The notes under the pieces were generated by a model. It searched no databases. It saw only the letters and a program-made list of their open reading frames with translations, and was not told the DNA's origin. From positions 1 to 64,000 of the forward strand of contig SWBL01000147.1 of the NCBI GenBank assembly GCA_024195585.1: DNA of 64,000 nt. Reading direction: 5' to 3'. Below, piece by piece: positions 1 to 11,111 of the stretch (positions are counted from its first letter, which is position 1; every line of letters starts with the position of its first letter). This DNA is from Aureobasidium sp. EXF-3400. Lineage: Eukaryota; Ascomycota; Dothideomycetes; Dothideales; Saccotheciaceae. The position numbers and the translations under genes are program-made.

Positions 1-2354
1 GAAGAATGCTCGGGTCTGCTACATCAACTACACCACCTCCAGAGGAGGAAGTGTTAGCATGTTTGTGCTTTTTGCCCTTCTTTTTGGGCTTCTGAACAGT
101 GTCTTGGAAAGCTTGAGGCTGAGTGCCATAAGGAAGATTCAGAAGACCAGGGGCTGGGACTGGGACTGGACTGGAACTGGTGGGGTGCTGATGTAAGAAA
201 GAAGGAAATAATAACTCACGCTTTGCGGCATCTGACATTTGGGCACCGCCACCGAGGTTGCGGTTTCTCAAGAGATCTCTCATCATTTCGTCGTTAGGGT
301 TGCGTCCAGTCAAGTTGGCGCCATAACCCAGGCCGCTTGTAGCAAAACCGTGACCTTGACCGAACATGCCGCCTCCGCTGAATGGAGGAGTGCCTGTGGT
401 CTTGAGACCAGGAGGAGGGCCCTGGACATTGCTGTAGAATCCACTGGGAGGAGGCTGCTGGAAGGAAGACTGGGAAGGCATCATGGAAGATTGTTGGTTC
501 ATGAGTTTGGGGTTGGCGACGGGCTTGACAGCAGCCGAGGCAGTGTTGGAGTCGTTGGCGAAAGTGTAACGCGAGACATTACGGGCGTGGCCGGCTGGAG
601 CTGCAGTTGGTGGCTGGAATGGAGGTTGAGGAGAGGCGGTTGAAGGCGTCTTGAACTGTTGGAGGAGCAATTGTTGGCGTTGTTGAGCAGTCAAGTTAGG
701 AGCTGTGATGCTCAGGTTGGAGAGCTCGTTGGAAAGGAATCCACCATCGATGACCGAATTGGAGCGCGAAGGAGGCTCAATGGCGTGTTGCGGAGATTGA
801 CCACGGCCCATGATGTCTTCAGGTTCACCTCCAAGCTGCATACTGCCTCCAGTCTCAGGACCGTTCTCGTCCTCGACGCTGTTGACGACGGTCTGTTGCA
901 CGAGCTGGGCCTCGGCTTCCAAGCGCCTGCGCTCCTCGTCTTCCTCGTCTTCACGTTGTCTCATCGCACGTCTCTTGGCTCCGCCATGTGGGTCGAACAG
1001 CGAGGGGAAGTTGTCAAAGTCGATGTTGCTGTCTTCCAATGCCTTGCTAGAGATGGTGAACTTGAGATCGAAAGACTGGAAGGCCTTGAACATGTGGGTG
1101 AGAGGGTCTTCGACAGCCGGCTTCTTCTTCCTGATAGGTGCGACGGGAGCTAAAGGTGGGCTGGGAGTTGCAGGCTCTTCGGGCTCTGGAGAAGGAGATG
1201 GTTCGCGTTCGGGTTCTGGCTGAGGCTGGGGCTCAGGCTTGGGCTTTTCTCTAACTGGTTCTTTAGACATGACAAGTGTGGCAGAGGAGCGACTGCTGGC
1301 AGTGCGGCTCATTTGAGGAGCCTTTGATGCCCAACTAGCAGTTGAAGGCAGCGCAGGGCCGTCGTGTTCGATACTCGGGCTAGGAGGGATGTATTGTGAG
1401 TCTTGGCGGGAGAGGGTATGGGCGGCGGCAACAGGTTGTTGGCTCTGCGGTGGGGGTTGCGAAGTGGCTTGCGACGGGGCCTGCGGGTGCTGGGTCGAGA
1501 TGACGTTCATCGAAGACAAATCCTGGCGAGTGAAGCTGTCGTTTTCTTCACCGGGCTCGTGCAAGAACATGCAGTTGCGGTTGGTGCATTGTTCGTTGCG
1601 CAAATAAGCCGAGCAATACTTTGTTGTGCCGAATTGGGCTCTCAGAACTCTATCGCCGTTTTGCGAACCGTCAACGGCAGCGATACAAGAAGCGGCGTCT
1701 TGTTTGCGAGCATAGGTGACATAGACGCCGACCGACTGGGGGTTGATGTTGTCCTTTGCCTTGCTGACGACTATCTTGACAATCTTGCCGTATTGACCGA
1801 AATACTGATCGCCACGGAGTGTCTCGAGCAATCGATCTTCCTGCACTCTTGGGCTCAAACCGGTCACATAAACCAGATTCTTTTGCACGACGCGCAGGCC
1901 AGCAAGATGCTTGCGAGAGAGGGTGTCGGCCTCACGCTTCTGGGCTTCCTTTTGGGCGGCGGCAGACTGCTTCTTTTGCTTGGCGGCTTGTTTGGCTCTC
2001 CAGAGGGCTTCCCTGAGATGAATGTTAGTGATGGACAGGAGGAGCGGGTGGGCAGGGATAGGTACTCTTCCGGGCCAGGCTTGCGGAACTCTATGTTGGC
2101 ATCATCATATGGGCGGCGACAGGCAGGGCAGAGGCCATTCATATTATTGCGCACGTTGTGATAGCAAAACTGGCAAATCTGGGAGGGCGTATTAGCTGGC
2201 GAGAGTGTTTCCGGTGCAGGCAGTGTGAACAAACCTGATAGCCACAGACGCAGGGCCGAAAACCTCGGTCTGAGAGATCAAACTCCTCAACACAGAGAGG
2301 ACATGTCTCTTCTTCATCGTCGTCGATGAACTGATCTTGCTGGGTCCGCGACAT
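1..2354 (-). CDS. NOT4: CCR4-NOT complex E3 ubiquitin ligase NOT4 (3' end outside window)
   Basis: RING-type ubiquitin ligase subunit of the CCR4-NOT deadenylase complex, acting in mRNA turnover and translational quality control. Start codon at 2354. Exons run 2354-2235, 2178-2066, 2012 to about 220, then on past the window edge; introns are 56 and 53 nt, and a further intron begins near 219 with an acceptor I could not fix. Order of domains: acidic leader, NOT4-type C4C4 RING (CPLC, CVCGYQ, then CPAC after the first intron), a basic coiled linker rich in KQKK, the RRM (KNLVYVTGL near its start), a CCCH finger (C-x8-C-x4-C-x3-H) and a long Q/P/S-rich tail reading KPKKKGKKHKHANTSSSGG near the window start. 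All of this is the usual NOT4 plan. The RING is split by intron 1. Nothing is odd apart from the missing 3' end. Confidence 0.95.
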
Positions 2355-2720
2355 GGCGTGGGTTCTATGTGGTGTGGATGCGAAAGTGAGGATGCGAAGA
2401 GAAGGCGGAAGGGACAAGGCGCGCAGAAGCGGAGATTGAAATGCAGCAGCTTGTACAAAAGACGAGAAAGGACAGGCAGCTTCCGGGTTTGAATTAGAAG
2501 GAGATGGAATAGTGCTGGTGTAGTGTAACAGCAGCGGCCGCGGGAAAGAGCAACTGACAACTGCTCTGCTTGCGCTTGTGAGAGAAGGAGACTGTGGCCC
2601 GCCCGCACGGACGCGCCGCCGACCTCTGATTGGCCAACCGCGGCAAGAACGATGATGACCATCATATCGTTCCTTCCCAATTGCCTACTGCATTGTCGAT
2701 AGCAAGCACCCAAATACACA

Positions 2721-3745
2721 ATGGCTCTACGACAAACCGCCACTCGCTCTCTGCGTCTCGCCTCGCGCAATGTCGCCCCTTCGACTCGCGCCTTCTCCGT
2801 CTCTGCTCTGCGCCAGAAGGAGCTCGCCGCCGATGTTTCCGACCTGCCAAACATGAGAGTACGACATTCTAGCTACGCAATTGCCACAGGCCCATGATCG
2901 AGTATTGATTTCTGTATCAGCACGCCCAAAGAAGCGCTCAGGGCCGTCTCCATGTTCCCATCGTCAACCCCGCCGACAAGTATCAAGAAAAGGCCGACAG
3001 CCTGCACCAGTACGGCCAGTACTTGATGTCTTGCATGCCCAAGTACATCCAGCAGTGCGTACACTCCTTCTCTGCAGTCGCCATACTAGCATTGACACGC
3101 TTCGTTCAGGTTCTCGGTCTGGAAGGATGAGCTCGTCATCTACATCGCCCCCGCCGCCGTCCTCCCCGTCTTCAACTTTCTCAAGTACCACACTGCCGCC
3201 GAATTCACCCAGATCAGCGACATCACCGCTGTCGACTACCCTACCCGCGACCAGCGCTTCGAGGTTGTCTACAACATGCTTTCCGTCCGCCACAACGCCC
3301 GTATTCGCGTCAAGACCTACGCCGATGAGGCTACTCCCGTCCCTTCGCTTTGCGGTCTCTATGATGGTGCCAACTGGTACGAGCGTGAGGTCTACGACTT
3401 GTTCGGTGTCTTCTTCGTTGGACACCCCGATCTCCGTCGCATCATGACCGACTACGGTTTCGACGGCCACCCGCTCCGCAAGGACTTCCCTCTTACTGGT
3501 TACACCGAGATCCGTTACGACGAGGAGCAGAAGCGTATCGTTGTCGAGCCTCTTGAGTTGACTCAAGCCTTCCGTAACTTTGAAGGTGGTAGCTCTGCTT
3601 GGGAGCAGGTTGGTCCTGGTAACGACAGAAAGCCCGAGAGCGTAAGTCCAGCACTACTCAACTATCTTGATCATATACTGATGCAGAACCACAGTTCAAG
3701 CTTCCCACACCAAAGCCTGAGCCCAAACCCGAGGAGAAGAAGTAA
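2721..3745 (+). CDS. NADH:ubiquinone oxidoreductase 30.4 kDa subunit (NDUFS3/NuoC)
   Basis: Core peripheral-arm subunit of mitochondrial complex I, next to the quinone site. Exons 2721-2858, 2921-3054, 3110-3641 and 3695-3745 give 284 aa. The N-terminus is an arginine/serine-rich mitochondrial presequence. The mature part holds the family signature around [20 protein letters not shown] and [20 protein letters not shown], followed by the conserved [11 protein letters not shown] segment. The tail is a Pro/Lys/Glu-rich stretch encoded in the small last exon. The next gene upstream (NOT4) is on the other strand, 366 bp away, so the two probably share a promoter region. Confidence 0.95.
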
Positions 3746-4261
3746 AAGATGCACCTTAGACTCCCTGGCGGTGTATCATAGTGTAATCAGTCCAAGTCAA
3801 ATTTCAATACCGACTTTTCTTTTTTTTTTGTTCATACCTAACCAATCCGATTTTATGTACCAAATTCCCTTCAGCGATGCAGCAATTGGATCTCAAACCT
3901 TTCCAAATCACTCTTGCAAGTATCAGAAAGTGATGCGCACGGTCCACTGGTTCGCGCGCACCTTCCTATCAAAGCCACCGACTTCAATCGTTGATAGTCA
4001 ACTTTTTAAAAGTGCTCACTGACCAATAATGACTCTCTCACAGCTAACAGTCCAAACAGAAGAGTCAGAGTAGAAACTTGGCACTCCCTTGATCACAGAC
4101 ATATATTTATGGATTAGACTGACAGACTATCTTACCATATCCTCACATCCTTATCACAAAAGTATTTCAAGCACCGATCTCAGAGATCTCGACAACGAAC
4201 ACAAGCCACGAATAATACAGCCTCGCCAGATCTTCTGCCGCCATCTTTTCCAGCATCGAAG
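3746..4261 (+). other. Intergenic, 516 bp
   Basis: 3' region of the complex I gene and leader of the next gene. It contains a T-run near 3820. I see no further gene. Confidence 0.6.
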
Positions 4262-4834
4262 ATGACAGGCCCAACCTTCAACCTCACAACCCCCCGCCTC
4301 ACAATCTCCCACCTAAACCCCTCAAATCCCATCCATTGTAGCTTCCTCGTCTCCCTCTGGAACACACCCGAATTCATCTCTATGCTCGGCGGAAAGCCCA
4401 CATCCATAACCACCCCCTCAGCTGCCCAAGCTCTAATTCAAAACCGTTTCCTGGCTGAACATGCTCGCAATGGCTATGGAATGTATTTGGTCTCTTTGAC
4501 CGAAAACAACACCCCCATCGGTACAGTGAGCTTAATGCGTGGAGAGAATTCTACCCTACTGGCTCCTGATATTGGGGTTGCTATGCTTTCGGAACATATG
4601 AGGAAAGGGTATGCTGTTGAAGCTGCTAAAGCTTTGATTGAGTATGCAGACAGGAAGTTGGGTGTGAAAGCTGTATTTGGCTTCTGTGATGCGAAGAATG
4701 AGGCTAGTATGGGTGCTTTGAGGAAGTTGGGGATGCGGTGGGAGGGGGTGAGAGAGGTCAAAGAATTTGGGGGCAAAGAGACGGCGGTGTGGAGTTTGGG
4801 TATGGAGGACGTGAAAGATTGGGGTCTTTTGTGA
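4262..4834 (+). CDS. GNAT-family N-acetyltransferase (RimJ-like)
   Basis: Single-exon 190-aa protein of the acetyltransferase_3 (RimJ/RimL) type, expected to move an acetyl group from acetyl-CoA to an amine of a protein or small molecule. The N-terminus has the typical LTTPRLTISHL opening, and the middle has GTVSL (beta-4). The acetyl-CoA loop is around SEHMRKGYAVEAAKALIEYA, followed by the C-terminal DAKNEASMGALRKLGMRWEG stretch (asparagine plus 'ALRKLGM') that is diagnostic of the family. The length matches the family. The substrate cannot be told from sequence. Confidence 0.88.
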   Translation: MTGPTFNLTTPRLTISHLNPSNPIHCSFLVSLWNTPEFISMLGGKPTSITTPSAAQALIQNRFLAEHARNGYGMYLVSLTENNTPIGTVSLMRGENSTLLAPDIGVAMLSEHMRKGYAVEAAKALIEYADRKLGVKAVFGFCDAKNEASMGALRKLGMRWEGVREVKEFGGKETAVWSLGMEDVKDWGLL

Positions 4835-5174
4835 GTACGAGATTGGTGGTAGCAATTCATCTGATTTTTAGATTCCGATCTTTGGCAATGGTCACGAGTT
4901 GTTTCTCCTTGGTAATCATGGTTATCTTTTTTACTTCTTGTTTCTGCTCCTCTCGTATCTGCGTTGGCACATCTTTATACCTTGTTTCTTGATGATCATG
5001 CTGGAAAAAAAATCCAAGATCAAGGCACAAAACACAGAACTCGCTACAAGGGCTATGCGTTGTATGTTCCCATCATATATAAACATGCAAACCTCCTTTC
5101 CGCCACAATCTCCATTGCAAAAAACATCTTCATCAACATTCACTACCCCCATCGTTCACACACACAACTCAACC
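4835..5174 (+). other. Intergenic, 340 bp
   Basis: T-rich 3' region, then a leader with a TATATAA-like box near 5077. An upstream in-frame extension of the next ORF exists but is hydrophobic and unlike coding sequence. No gene seen. Confidence 0.5.
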
Positions 5175-5720
5175 ATGTCAGAACAAACAACCTACCTCGT
5201 AACCGCAGCCGACACCCTCCTCGGCTACACAACAATCCTCCTCCTCTCTCACCGCCCCAATACCTTTATCATAGCTCTAACCAACACATCCTCCGAACAA
5301 TGGCTATGGCGGCTGCTCTGCACTGGCCGAGCAGCCACAAATTCCTTCGTACAGCCTCTCCACATCAATCCCACCTTTACTCTTAAGAAAGCAGCTGATA
5401 CAGTGGTTACCAAGTGGAACAAAAGCGTTGATGTGGTGATTGCTTGTCCAGACAGCAATATTGATCCTAGGGTCTTGATGTCGGTGTTTATGCCGGTGTT
5501 GAAGGGTGAGAGTAAGGTGTTGGTGCTGAGAAAGAAGATGGAGGGCTGTTGCAGAGATTTTGTGATGCAGATGCACAAGGGTAGTGGAATTGTTGGTTTG
5601 GCTGTTGAGATTGGTGATGTCAAGGACGATGAGATGAGGGAGAGGATGGCGTGGGTATTGGGGGTCATGGATAGGGTGAGCAAGAAGAAAGGCTCTGGTA
5701 GTGTTGTTTCTTGGGATTGA
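5175..5720 (+). CDS. Small Rossmann-like protein, degenerate short-chain dehydrogenase
   Basis: 181-aa single-exon protein. The opening, TTYLVTAADTLLGYTTILLL, has the beta-turn-alpha layout of an SDR nucleotide-binding start, but the usual TGxxxGxG is reduced to T-A-A-D-T-L-L-G. Later DVVIACPDSNIDP sits where SDRs have the strand 4 NxAG motif, and MSVFMPVLKGESKVLVL looks like helix 5/strand 5. There is no YxxxK catalytic pair, and the protein is about 70 residues shorter than a normal SDR. I chose the start at 5175 because the context ACCATG is good and the upstream extension is low-quality sequence. It may be a divergent member without catalysis; the role is unknown. Confidence 0.6.
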   Translation: MSEQTTYLVTAADTLLGYTTILLLSHRPNTFIIALTNTSSEQWLWRLLCTGRAATNSFVQPLHINPTFTLKKAADTVVTKWNKSVDVVIACPDSNIDPRVLMSVFMPVLKGESKVLVLRKKMEGCCRDFVMQMHKGSGIVGLAVEIGDVKDDEMRERMAWVLGVMDRVSKKKGSGSVVSWD

Positions 5721-5974
5721 TGGAGGATGAGCAAATTGTCTTTTGTCTTCATGGCTCGAAGAAGTCGGCTAAGGGATAGGCAGGTAGTGTTTGATCCTTC
5801 GGCGTGGAAATGTGTCACAGCCTTGGTTCCATCATAAGCACAAATATTATGGGATTCTGAATTTCATACTTCCCACACTTAGGGTCATTCAGCTGGATGA
5901 TCGACATCGTGAGATTGAAGCTTGCTAATTTGATGATATATCCTGAGAAGCAGGAAGCTAGATCTACAAATAGG

Positions 5975-6838
5975 TCACATATCTTGTTGGAATTTGGCTA
6001 CCCACTCGTGAAACTGTGAATGCTTGACTAAGAATGTTTCCAGAGTTGGTCTGAGATCCTTTAGCTTCGCTTCTTGAAATACCTTATCCGACTTGACGTA
6101 TTCCAGATGTATATCTCTGTAATTGATAGCCGATTGGAATCTCTGTCGGCTTCGAGCACCGTCGAGTAGACTAGACAACGTGCTATCTGCGGATGTAGAC
6201 TTCTCTTCGTTTCGAAAGGCCTGGACAAGATAGCGTCTGTCTTCGTCGAAATCGTCTCCAGCAATTGTGCCATCGTCATGCCAGCCAGGTATATCAGCGA
6301 GGAACCAAGGAAAATGGACCACTGCTGGCATGGGGGCTTCAAAGGACCAATCCCAGTCAAGAACACTGATTTAGTAAGTAAGAAGAAGAATTTTCGAGTA
6401 AAATAATTCCCCGACATACCCAGTCAATTCATATTCTTCGTTCACCATAAAGTTATACGCGTTCATGTCGCCATGCGCTATTCCGATCTTTGTGATGTCG
6501 TCGGTTCCTTGAGTGTAGTGTGGGATCAAAGATCTCATTACAAAATAGTCGGAAGCCTTGCCCCACCTGCCGGTACCATTGATACATCTACGGATGCCAT
6601 TGTCGATTTTATCTTCCAGCCATTGGGCATAGTTGATAACACCAGTCGAGGCGTTCACACTTTCCGGAGCATCGGTCGACCAGAGATCAAAGAGAAACTG
6701 GGCAAGAGCATCCAGGAAAGTATGTCTGGACTCTCTAGAAATACTCGAGTTCCAAACACTCAAAGGTCTGCCTGGAATCAGATCTTGTAGTACGATAATT
6801 TCATTATTTGTCCATAAGCATGATCTGTGCATATGCAT
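5975..6838 (-). pseudogene. APH-type phosphotransferase, N-terminal lobe missing
   Basis: C-terminal two thirds of a fungal aminoglycoside phosphotransferase-like kinase. Exons 6838-6420 and 6365-5975, with a 54-nt intron. The catalytic lobe is intact: a Brenner-type HGDMNAYNFMV loop and the metal-binding VLDWDWS motif right after the intron, then a typical WFLADIPGW segment. The first recognisable residues are the hinge region (IIVLQDLIPGRPLSVW), so roughly 100 residues of the ATP-binding N-lobe are absent. Only 84 bp separate the first Met from the stop of the neighbouring same-strand gene, so there is no room for them. I read it as a 5'-truncated relic; a short expressed protein without kinase activity is the alternative. 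Confidence 0.7.
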
Positions 6839-6922
6839 GACAACATCTGCATATTCAAGCTACATGCCGCCTGGAAATCAGTCCCTCGAGATGAATACTT
6901 TGATTCTCTTTCCAACATTCGT

Positions 6923-7366
6923 CTACTTGCAGCTGCTAGAGCCGGAAATGAACTGCCCATTCGAGTTCTCACAGCCACAAACACCAGTCTGAGGATCCTT
7001 GATACATCCAGCGCCCTCACCCTTACTCTCTCCGTTGCCATTCCAAAAGAAGGTCCAGTAATCAGAATCAGAGCTCAACTGATCATCGGTAGGTGCAGTG
7101 CAAGTGTAAGCTACACAAGTTCCATAGGGAGCTCCATGGTTGGCATCGTATTGGTGGTCCACCTTGAACACAGCAAAGGTTTGTGTCTTGGAGGTTCTGG
7201 TGTTGTGACTGCATTCGGCGGCTTGGATGGCTTTGCTGGTCTTTGCGGGACTGCAGGAGGGTGACTTGGGATATTTGCCTTTGGTGTTTGAGGAGGCGGG
7301 GGAGAGGGTGGCGGTTGTGAGGCCGAGGGTCAGGGCGACGGCGAGGATGTTGGCGGTGATCTTCAT
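6923..7366 (-). CDS. Small secreted cysteine-rich protein (effector-like)
   Basis: 147-aa single-exon protein with a clear signal peptide (MKITANILAVALTLGLTTAT, cleavage close to residue 20) and eight cysteines in the mature part, including a C-x3-C pair (GTCVAYTC), a C-x6-C-x-C cluster (GCIKDPQTGVCGC) and a C-terminal Cys. An even number of cysteines, aromatic-rich centre (YWTFFWNGNGE) and small size are the usual features of secreted fungal proteins working outside the cell or at a host interface. No catalytic motif and no family I can name. The start was picked by the signal peptide; a longer in-frame start at 7552 would bury it. Confidence 0.8.
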   Translation of the reverse strand: MKITANILAVALTLGLTTATLSPASSNTKGKYPKSPSCSPAKTSKAIQAAECSHNTRTSKTQTFAVFKVDHQYDANHGAPYGTCVAYTCTAPTDDQLSSDSDYWTFFWNGNGESKGEGAGCIKDPQTGVCGCENSNGQFISGSSSCK

Positions 7367-8870
7367 GTTTGTTGATTGAGAGTGAGGTCTTCGAAGAGTT
7401 GAAGGTTCAAACGAGTGACTTGAATATAAAGCGAGACCAGCTTGCTTGTAATGCGTTTTGAATGTTTCGATGATAGAGAAGAAACGCAGCGGCAGGCATT
7501 TTAAACCTTTATGGCTACGCGCAATGCAGCTCCAGACTGACTTCGAATTCACCTACATTTGCTTCGCCATAATAGAGCGATGAGGGCATGATCGCCTTGA
7601 CAGATCCACTGTCTCGTGTATAGAGAGCTTGCGACATTAGACGTGTGTCAGCCTGAGGGCCGGGCTTTCCAACCCTTGCAAACACGTCAACCCTACCTGC
7701 AGGTGCATGAGAAGTCGTTGAGATCTCTGGTCATATCAAGGATCATGTTTGATAGTTTGCCCTGTAGACGCAACTAATCAGGCGATGTTGTTGTTGTTGG
7801 CGGTAGTGATGGTTGTGGATGTTCCGTGTCTCAATCTTTTCCCATACAATTTCGCGGCAGAGTCGTGTCGAATTTTTCAAAGTCCTAAATTCTGACTGAT
7901 GACCCTGACCCTCAACTGTCGACACCGACATAGAGGGCAAACATACTGTTAAGACATACAAGACCAAGTACCAGACGTCTGTTGGATTAATCTTTGGGCC
8001 TCCAATGCTAGTTTGGTGCATTTCGTGTCGATATCAGGACAATGTCAAACATTTCTGTTGTTTTTGTGCCGGATGGATCTTGGAAGACCGAGAATGAACA
8101 TTGACTCGCTAAGTTGCGTAAACACTTTCTACTTATTCATAATTTGACACACTGTTTTTCTTACTAACTACTGGCTCGTTGCCCAAATGGAAAAGCCTGG
8201 TAGACTGTCTTGAGTCTTTCCCTGAAGATCGTTGCAGCTGCACTCAATTAGGCAAACGCAAGCCTGGTATCGGGCGACAAGATAGCAAATAGCCACGAGT
8301 CAGAGTGAGCTATAGGGAGTGGCAGGATGGCAGCGACTTTACAACGAAGCGGTGAGATATGCTAAAGTTTGCCAACGATATGGTATACACACCTTACTGG
8401 TGGTGCTAGTCAAAGCGATAGCAACATGATTGAAATGCAAGATGACACGCATCCCATAGAGACAGCAAGGTCAATCCCTCGAGACAGACCAAATTGTGGT
8501 AGCATCAGTAATTGATGGGAGTATGGGCTATAACGTTACCATGCAGATGCCAGCATTTCGTGTAATGCGTGCATCGGTGAAACATATGCAGGCATCCAGG
8601 GGTTAGACAGTATCTCATAGCAGCCTTGTGGGCCAGACGGCTGAACGCAGGAACGATTGTGCTGGACTGTAGTACCGGTTGAGCCTTATCAGCTCCCTTG
8701 AATCATGAGCCTTTCGTTCCACCACGTGTGATCGCTGGACCGGTGAAGAGTGGAAACTGTGCGTTGCAGTCGTGATATATGATTTTCCACGAATGATAAT
8801 CATGACCATGAATCGGAATTGGGATAGTAGCAACGGCACTGCATCCTCAGGTCAAGTGACAATCAGGCTG
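7367..8870. other. Intergenic, 1.5 kb
   Basis: Promoter of the secreted-protein gene and 3' flank of the P450 gene. The ORFs here are short, have poor composition and match nothing. I see no tRNA, repeat or transposon. Confidence 0.5.
7423..7430 (-). promoter_or_regulatory. TATA-like box of the secreted-protein gene
   Basis: TTTATATT on the minus strand, about 60 nt upstream of the start codon at 7366. This spacing is plausible for a strongly regulated fungal promoter. Sequence match only. Confidence 0.35.
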
Positions 8871-10568
8871 TCACTCATGATACAGGCCAACCTGGACGCC
8901 ACCATCTGGGCACAAGATGACACCCGCGAGATCCTCTTGGAAAGATCTTGAGTCTCGGCACTCAACCCTGCGAAAATGCTGCATCAGGCGTACAGTGAGG
9001 TAGTATACTTCAGTGATCGCAAATTGCTCTGTGTATGGTTAGTTCTTGGCATACCAGCGTGTTGGGATATACTTACGGCCAACGCAGATTCGTGGTCCGC
9101 CGCCAAAAGGAGTGTAAGCCTGAACATAGAAAGATCAGCCGAGTTTGTGCAGATGTTGTGCATTGCAAACTTACCCAGCCTGGACGAAGATCCTCCCATC
9201 TCTCTGGTCTAAACTCATCGGCATCATCCCCATAAACCTCCCGACGACGATTCGCAGAGTAGATGTTAACAATCAGTGCTGTGCCTTTAGGTACAAACAA
9301 GGGCGACTTTCCATCCTTGCCACCACCAAGCGGAAGCACAGTATTCTTGTTAGCAATACGAGGTGGCAAGATCGGGGTCACAGGATAGAGTCGCATGGCT
9401 TCATACACTTGTCAGGTCATCGCGCCCCAACGAATAACATCGGCATTTACTTACCTTCGTGTTCACAGTATCTCAGATACTTTGCATTCTTCACCCACTC
9501 GTATGTTGGTGGCGCACCTTCTAGCTGATCAACCTCTGCAAGAAGCTTGCTCCAAACCTCAGGATGCCTTGCAAACAGATACCACATACTACCAAGTAAT
9601 CCGGCAGTTGTGTCTTTTCCAGCAAACATCAAGCTCGTTGCTTCATGGGACATTCTTTCGAGATCTTGCGTTTGCCGTGCCATCTCATCGAGGAAAGAGT
9701 ATGAGTGTTTGTTTTCGTCTGCTCTTCCATCACGTTTTTCGTCTTCAGCTGCTCGCTCCAAAGCCTTCTGTGCGTATCTGGTTGTCGAGTTCAGCACGTT
9801 GTTCACTGCTTGGTCAACGCCTGGACGTTTAAGCCAACGATACAGCAGGGATTTGCGGAAGCGGTCCGCAGCATCTTGGATGGTGAGCTCAATATCATGG
9901 GCCAGTTGTGCCTTTGCGTCTGTTTGATTCCCCAGCGAGTCGAGTGATTCTCCGAATAGAAATTCGGAAGACACGTCAAAAGCATACCGATGGAAAAGAG
10001 CACCGAGATCGAAGGTTGACCCATCTTCGGGTATCAGCTTCAGTAGTTTCTGGAAATGCGCCTCATACAGATCAAGGTCTGTGATGCGATCTTTGACAAA
10101 CATCGGTCGCAAGATGCCACGCGAGTGTGACCACGCAGCCCCGTCGGACATGAATGTCGAGCCATCCATCAGATGCTTGAAAGACTGACGTGCGGGCCTG
10201 ACAGACCAGTCCTCGAATTTCAAAGAATAGGCCGTCTTGATGTTATCCGCCTCGATTGTATGGACAGCGTATTTTGGGATGGTTCTGACGACAAATGTCG
10301 GACCATATGTCTGGAAATTCCCGTCGAACCATTCCAACATTTTCTTCTTCCTAGCTGCAGATAGTAGCGATAGAATCATGTCAAATGCTATGAAAGGTTC
10401 CAGGTTACGGTAGACACCACGTGGTGGAAGGCATTTGTTGACTCGCTCCAGTTCTTGTCTTGACTGCCGAAGCTTCCACCAGCCGAAAGCGACATAGACG
10501 AAGCTTCCAACCAGCAATGTACCTATGGCTACCACTGTAACCGGATGTGGTGTCTTGGAGAATAGCAT
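8871..10568 (-). CDS. Cytochrome P450 monooxygenase, CYP52-like
   Basis: Heme-thiolate monooxygenase on the ER membrane. Exons 10568-9455, 9407-9175, 9119-9077 and 9028-8871 (introns of 47, 55 and 48 nt) give 515 aa. Seen in order: N-terminal membrane anchor (VVAIGTLLVGSFVYVAFG), helix I AGKDTTAGLL, the ExxR motif EAMR split from its helix by intron 1, the RPERW region, and the heme loop FGGGPRICVGQQ, whose last residues span intron 3. The tail ends PDGGVQVGLYHE. The helix I form and the EAMRLYPVTPILPP segment resemble alkane/fatty-acid hydroxylases of the CYP52 group, but the substrate is not provable. It diverges from the intradiol dioxygenase across 543 bp, which suggests joint use in hydrocarbon or aromatic breakdown. 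Confidence 0.93.
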
Positions 10569-11111
10569 TGTGTAAGTGAGTGCATGAAGCGAAGAGACGA
10601 GCCTGACGTGTAGTGCAACGTGTGCAGCTAAAGAAGAAAGACGCTCATGGAGAAGGATCGAAGGAAACGCAGCTGCAGCTGACAGGCCTCGGAGCTAGTT
10701 TATCCCACATGTCAGATTGTCGGCTCAACATCTCTTATTAGAAGTGACCTGATAGTACTCTTTTCAACCTGGAGCATGAGTATCGCTAAATCATTCCGAG
10801 TGTTCAATGTCTTGAGCTCATCGATTTCATGTGCATCACCCGCAGTTGAGATGGAGCACATGTGGCAGAATGAAAAGTGCCGGGTGGTAATGCCAGCGCG
10901 ACGGTCATCAGCGATATGATTGGCCAAGAGTCCGAAGCTCTCCGGAGTGGGGCAATTGTGGTACTAGAGCCGCCCCACAAACCCCGTCATGACCACTCTG
11001 AGCATTGACAACCACCTAAGATGTGAACAAGTGGTATAAGAACAAGAGACCCACGTCTCTGAGAGGCTCCAAGGTGACCTCCCACGCAGAATCATCCATT
11101 TCCCACACAAC
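10569..11111. promoter_or_regulatory. Shared region between divergent P450 and dioxygenase genes
   Basis: 543 bp lie between the start codons at 10568 (minus) and 11112 (plus). No ORF of substance. It must contain both promoters, so co-regulation is likely; I could not assign a specific binding site. Confidence 0.5.
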
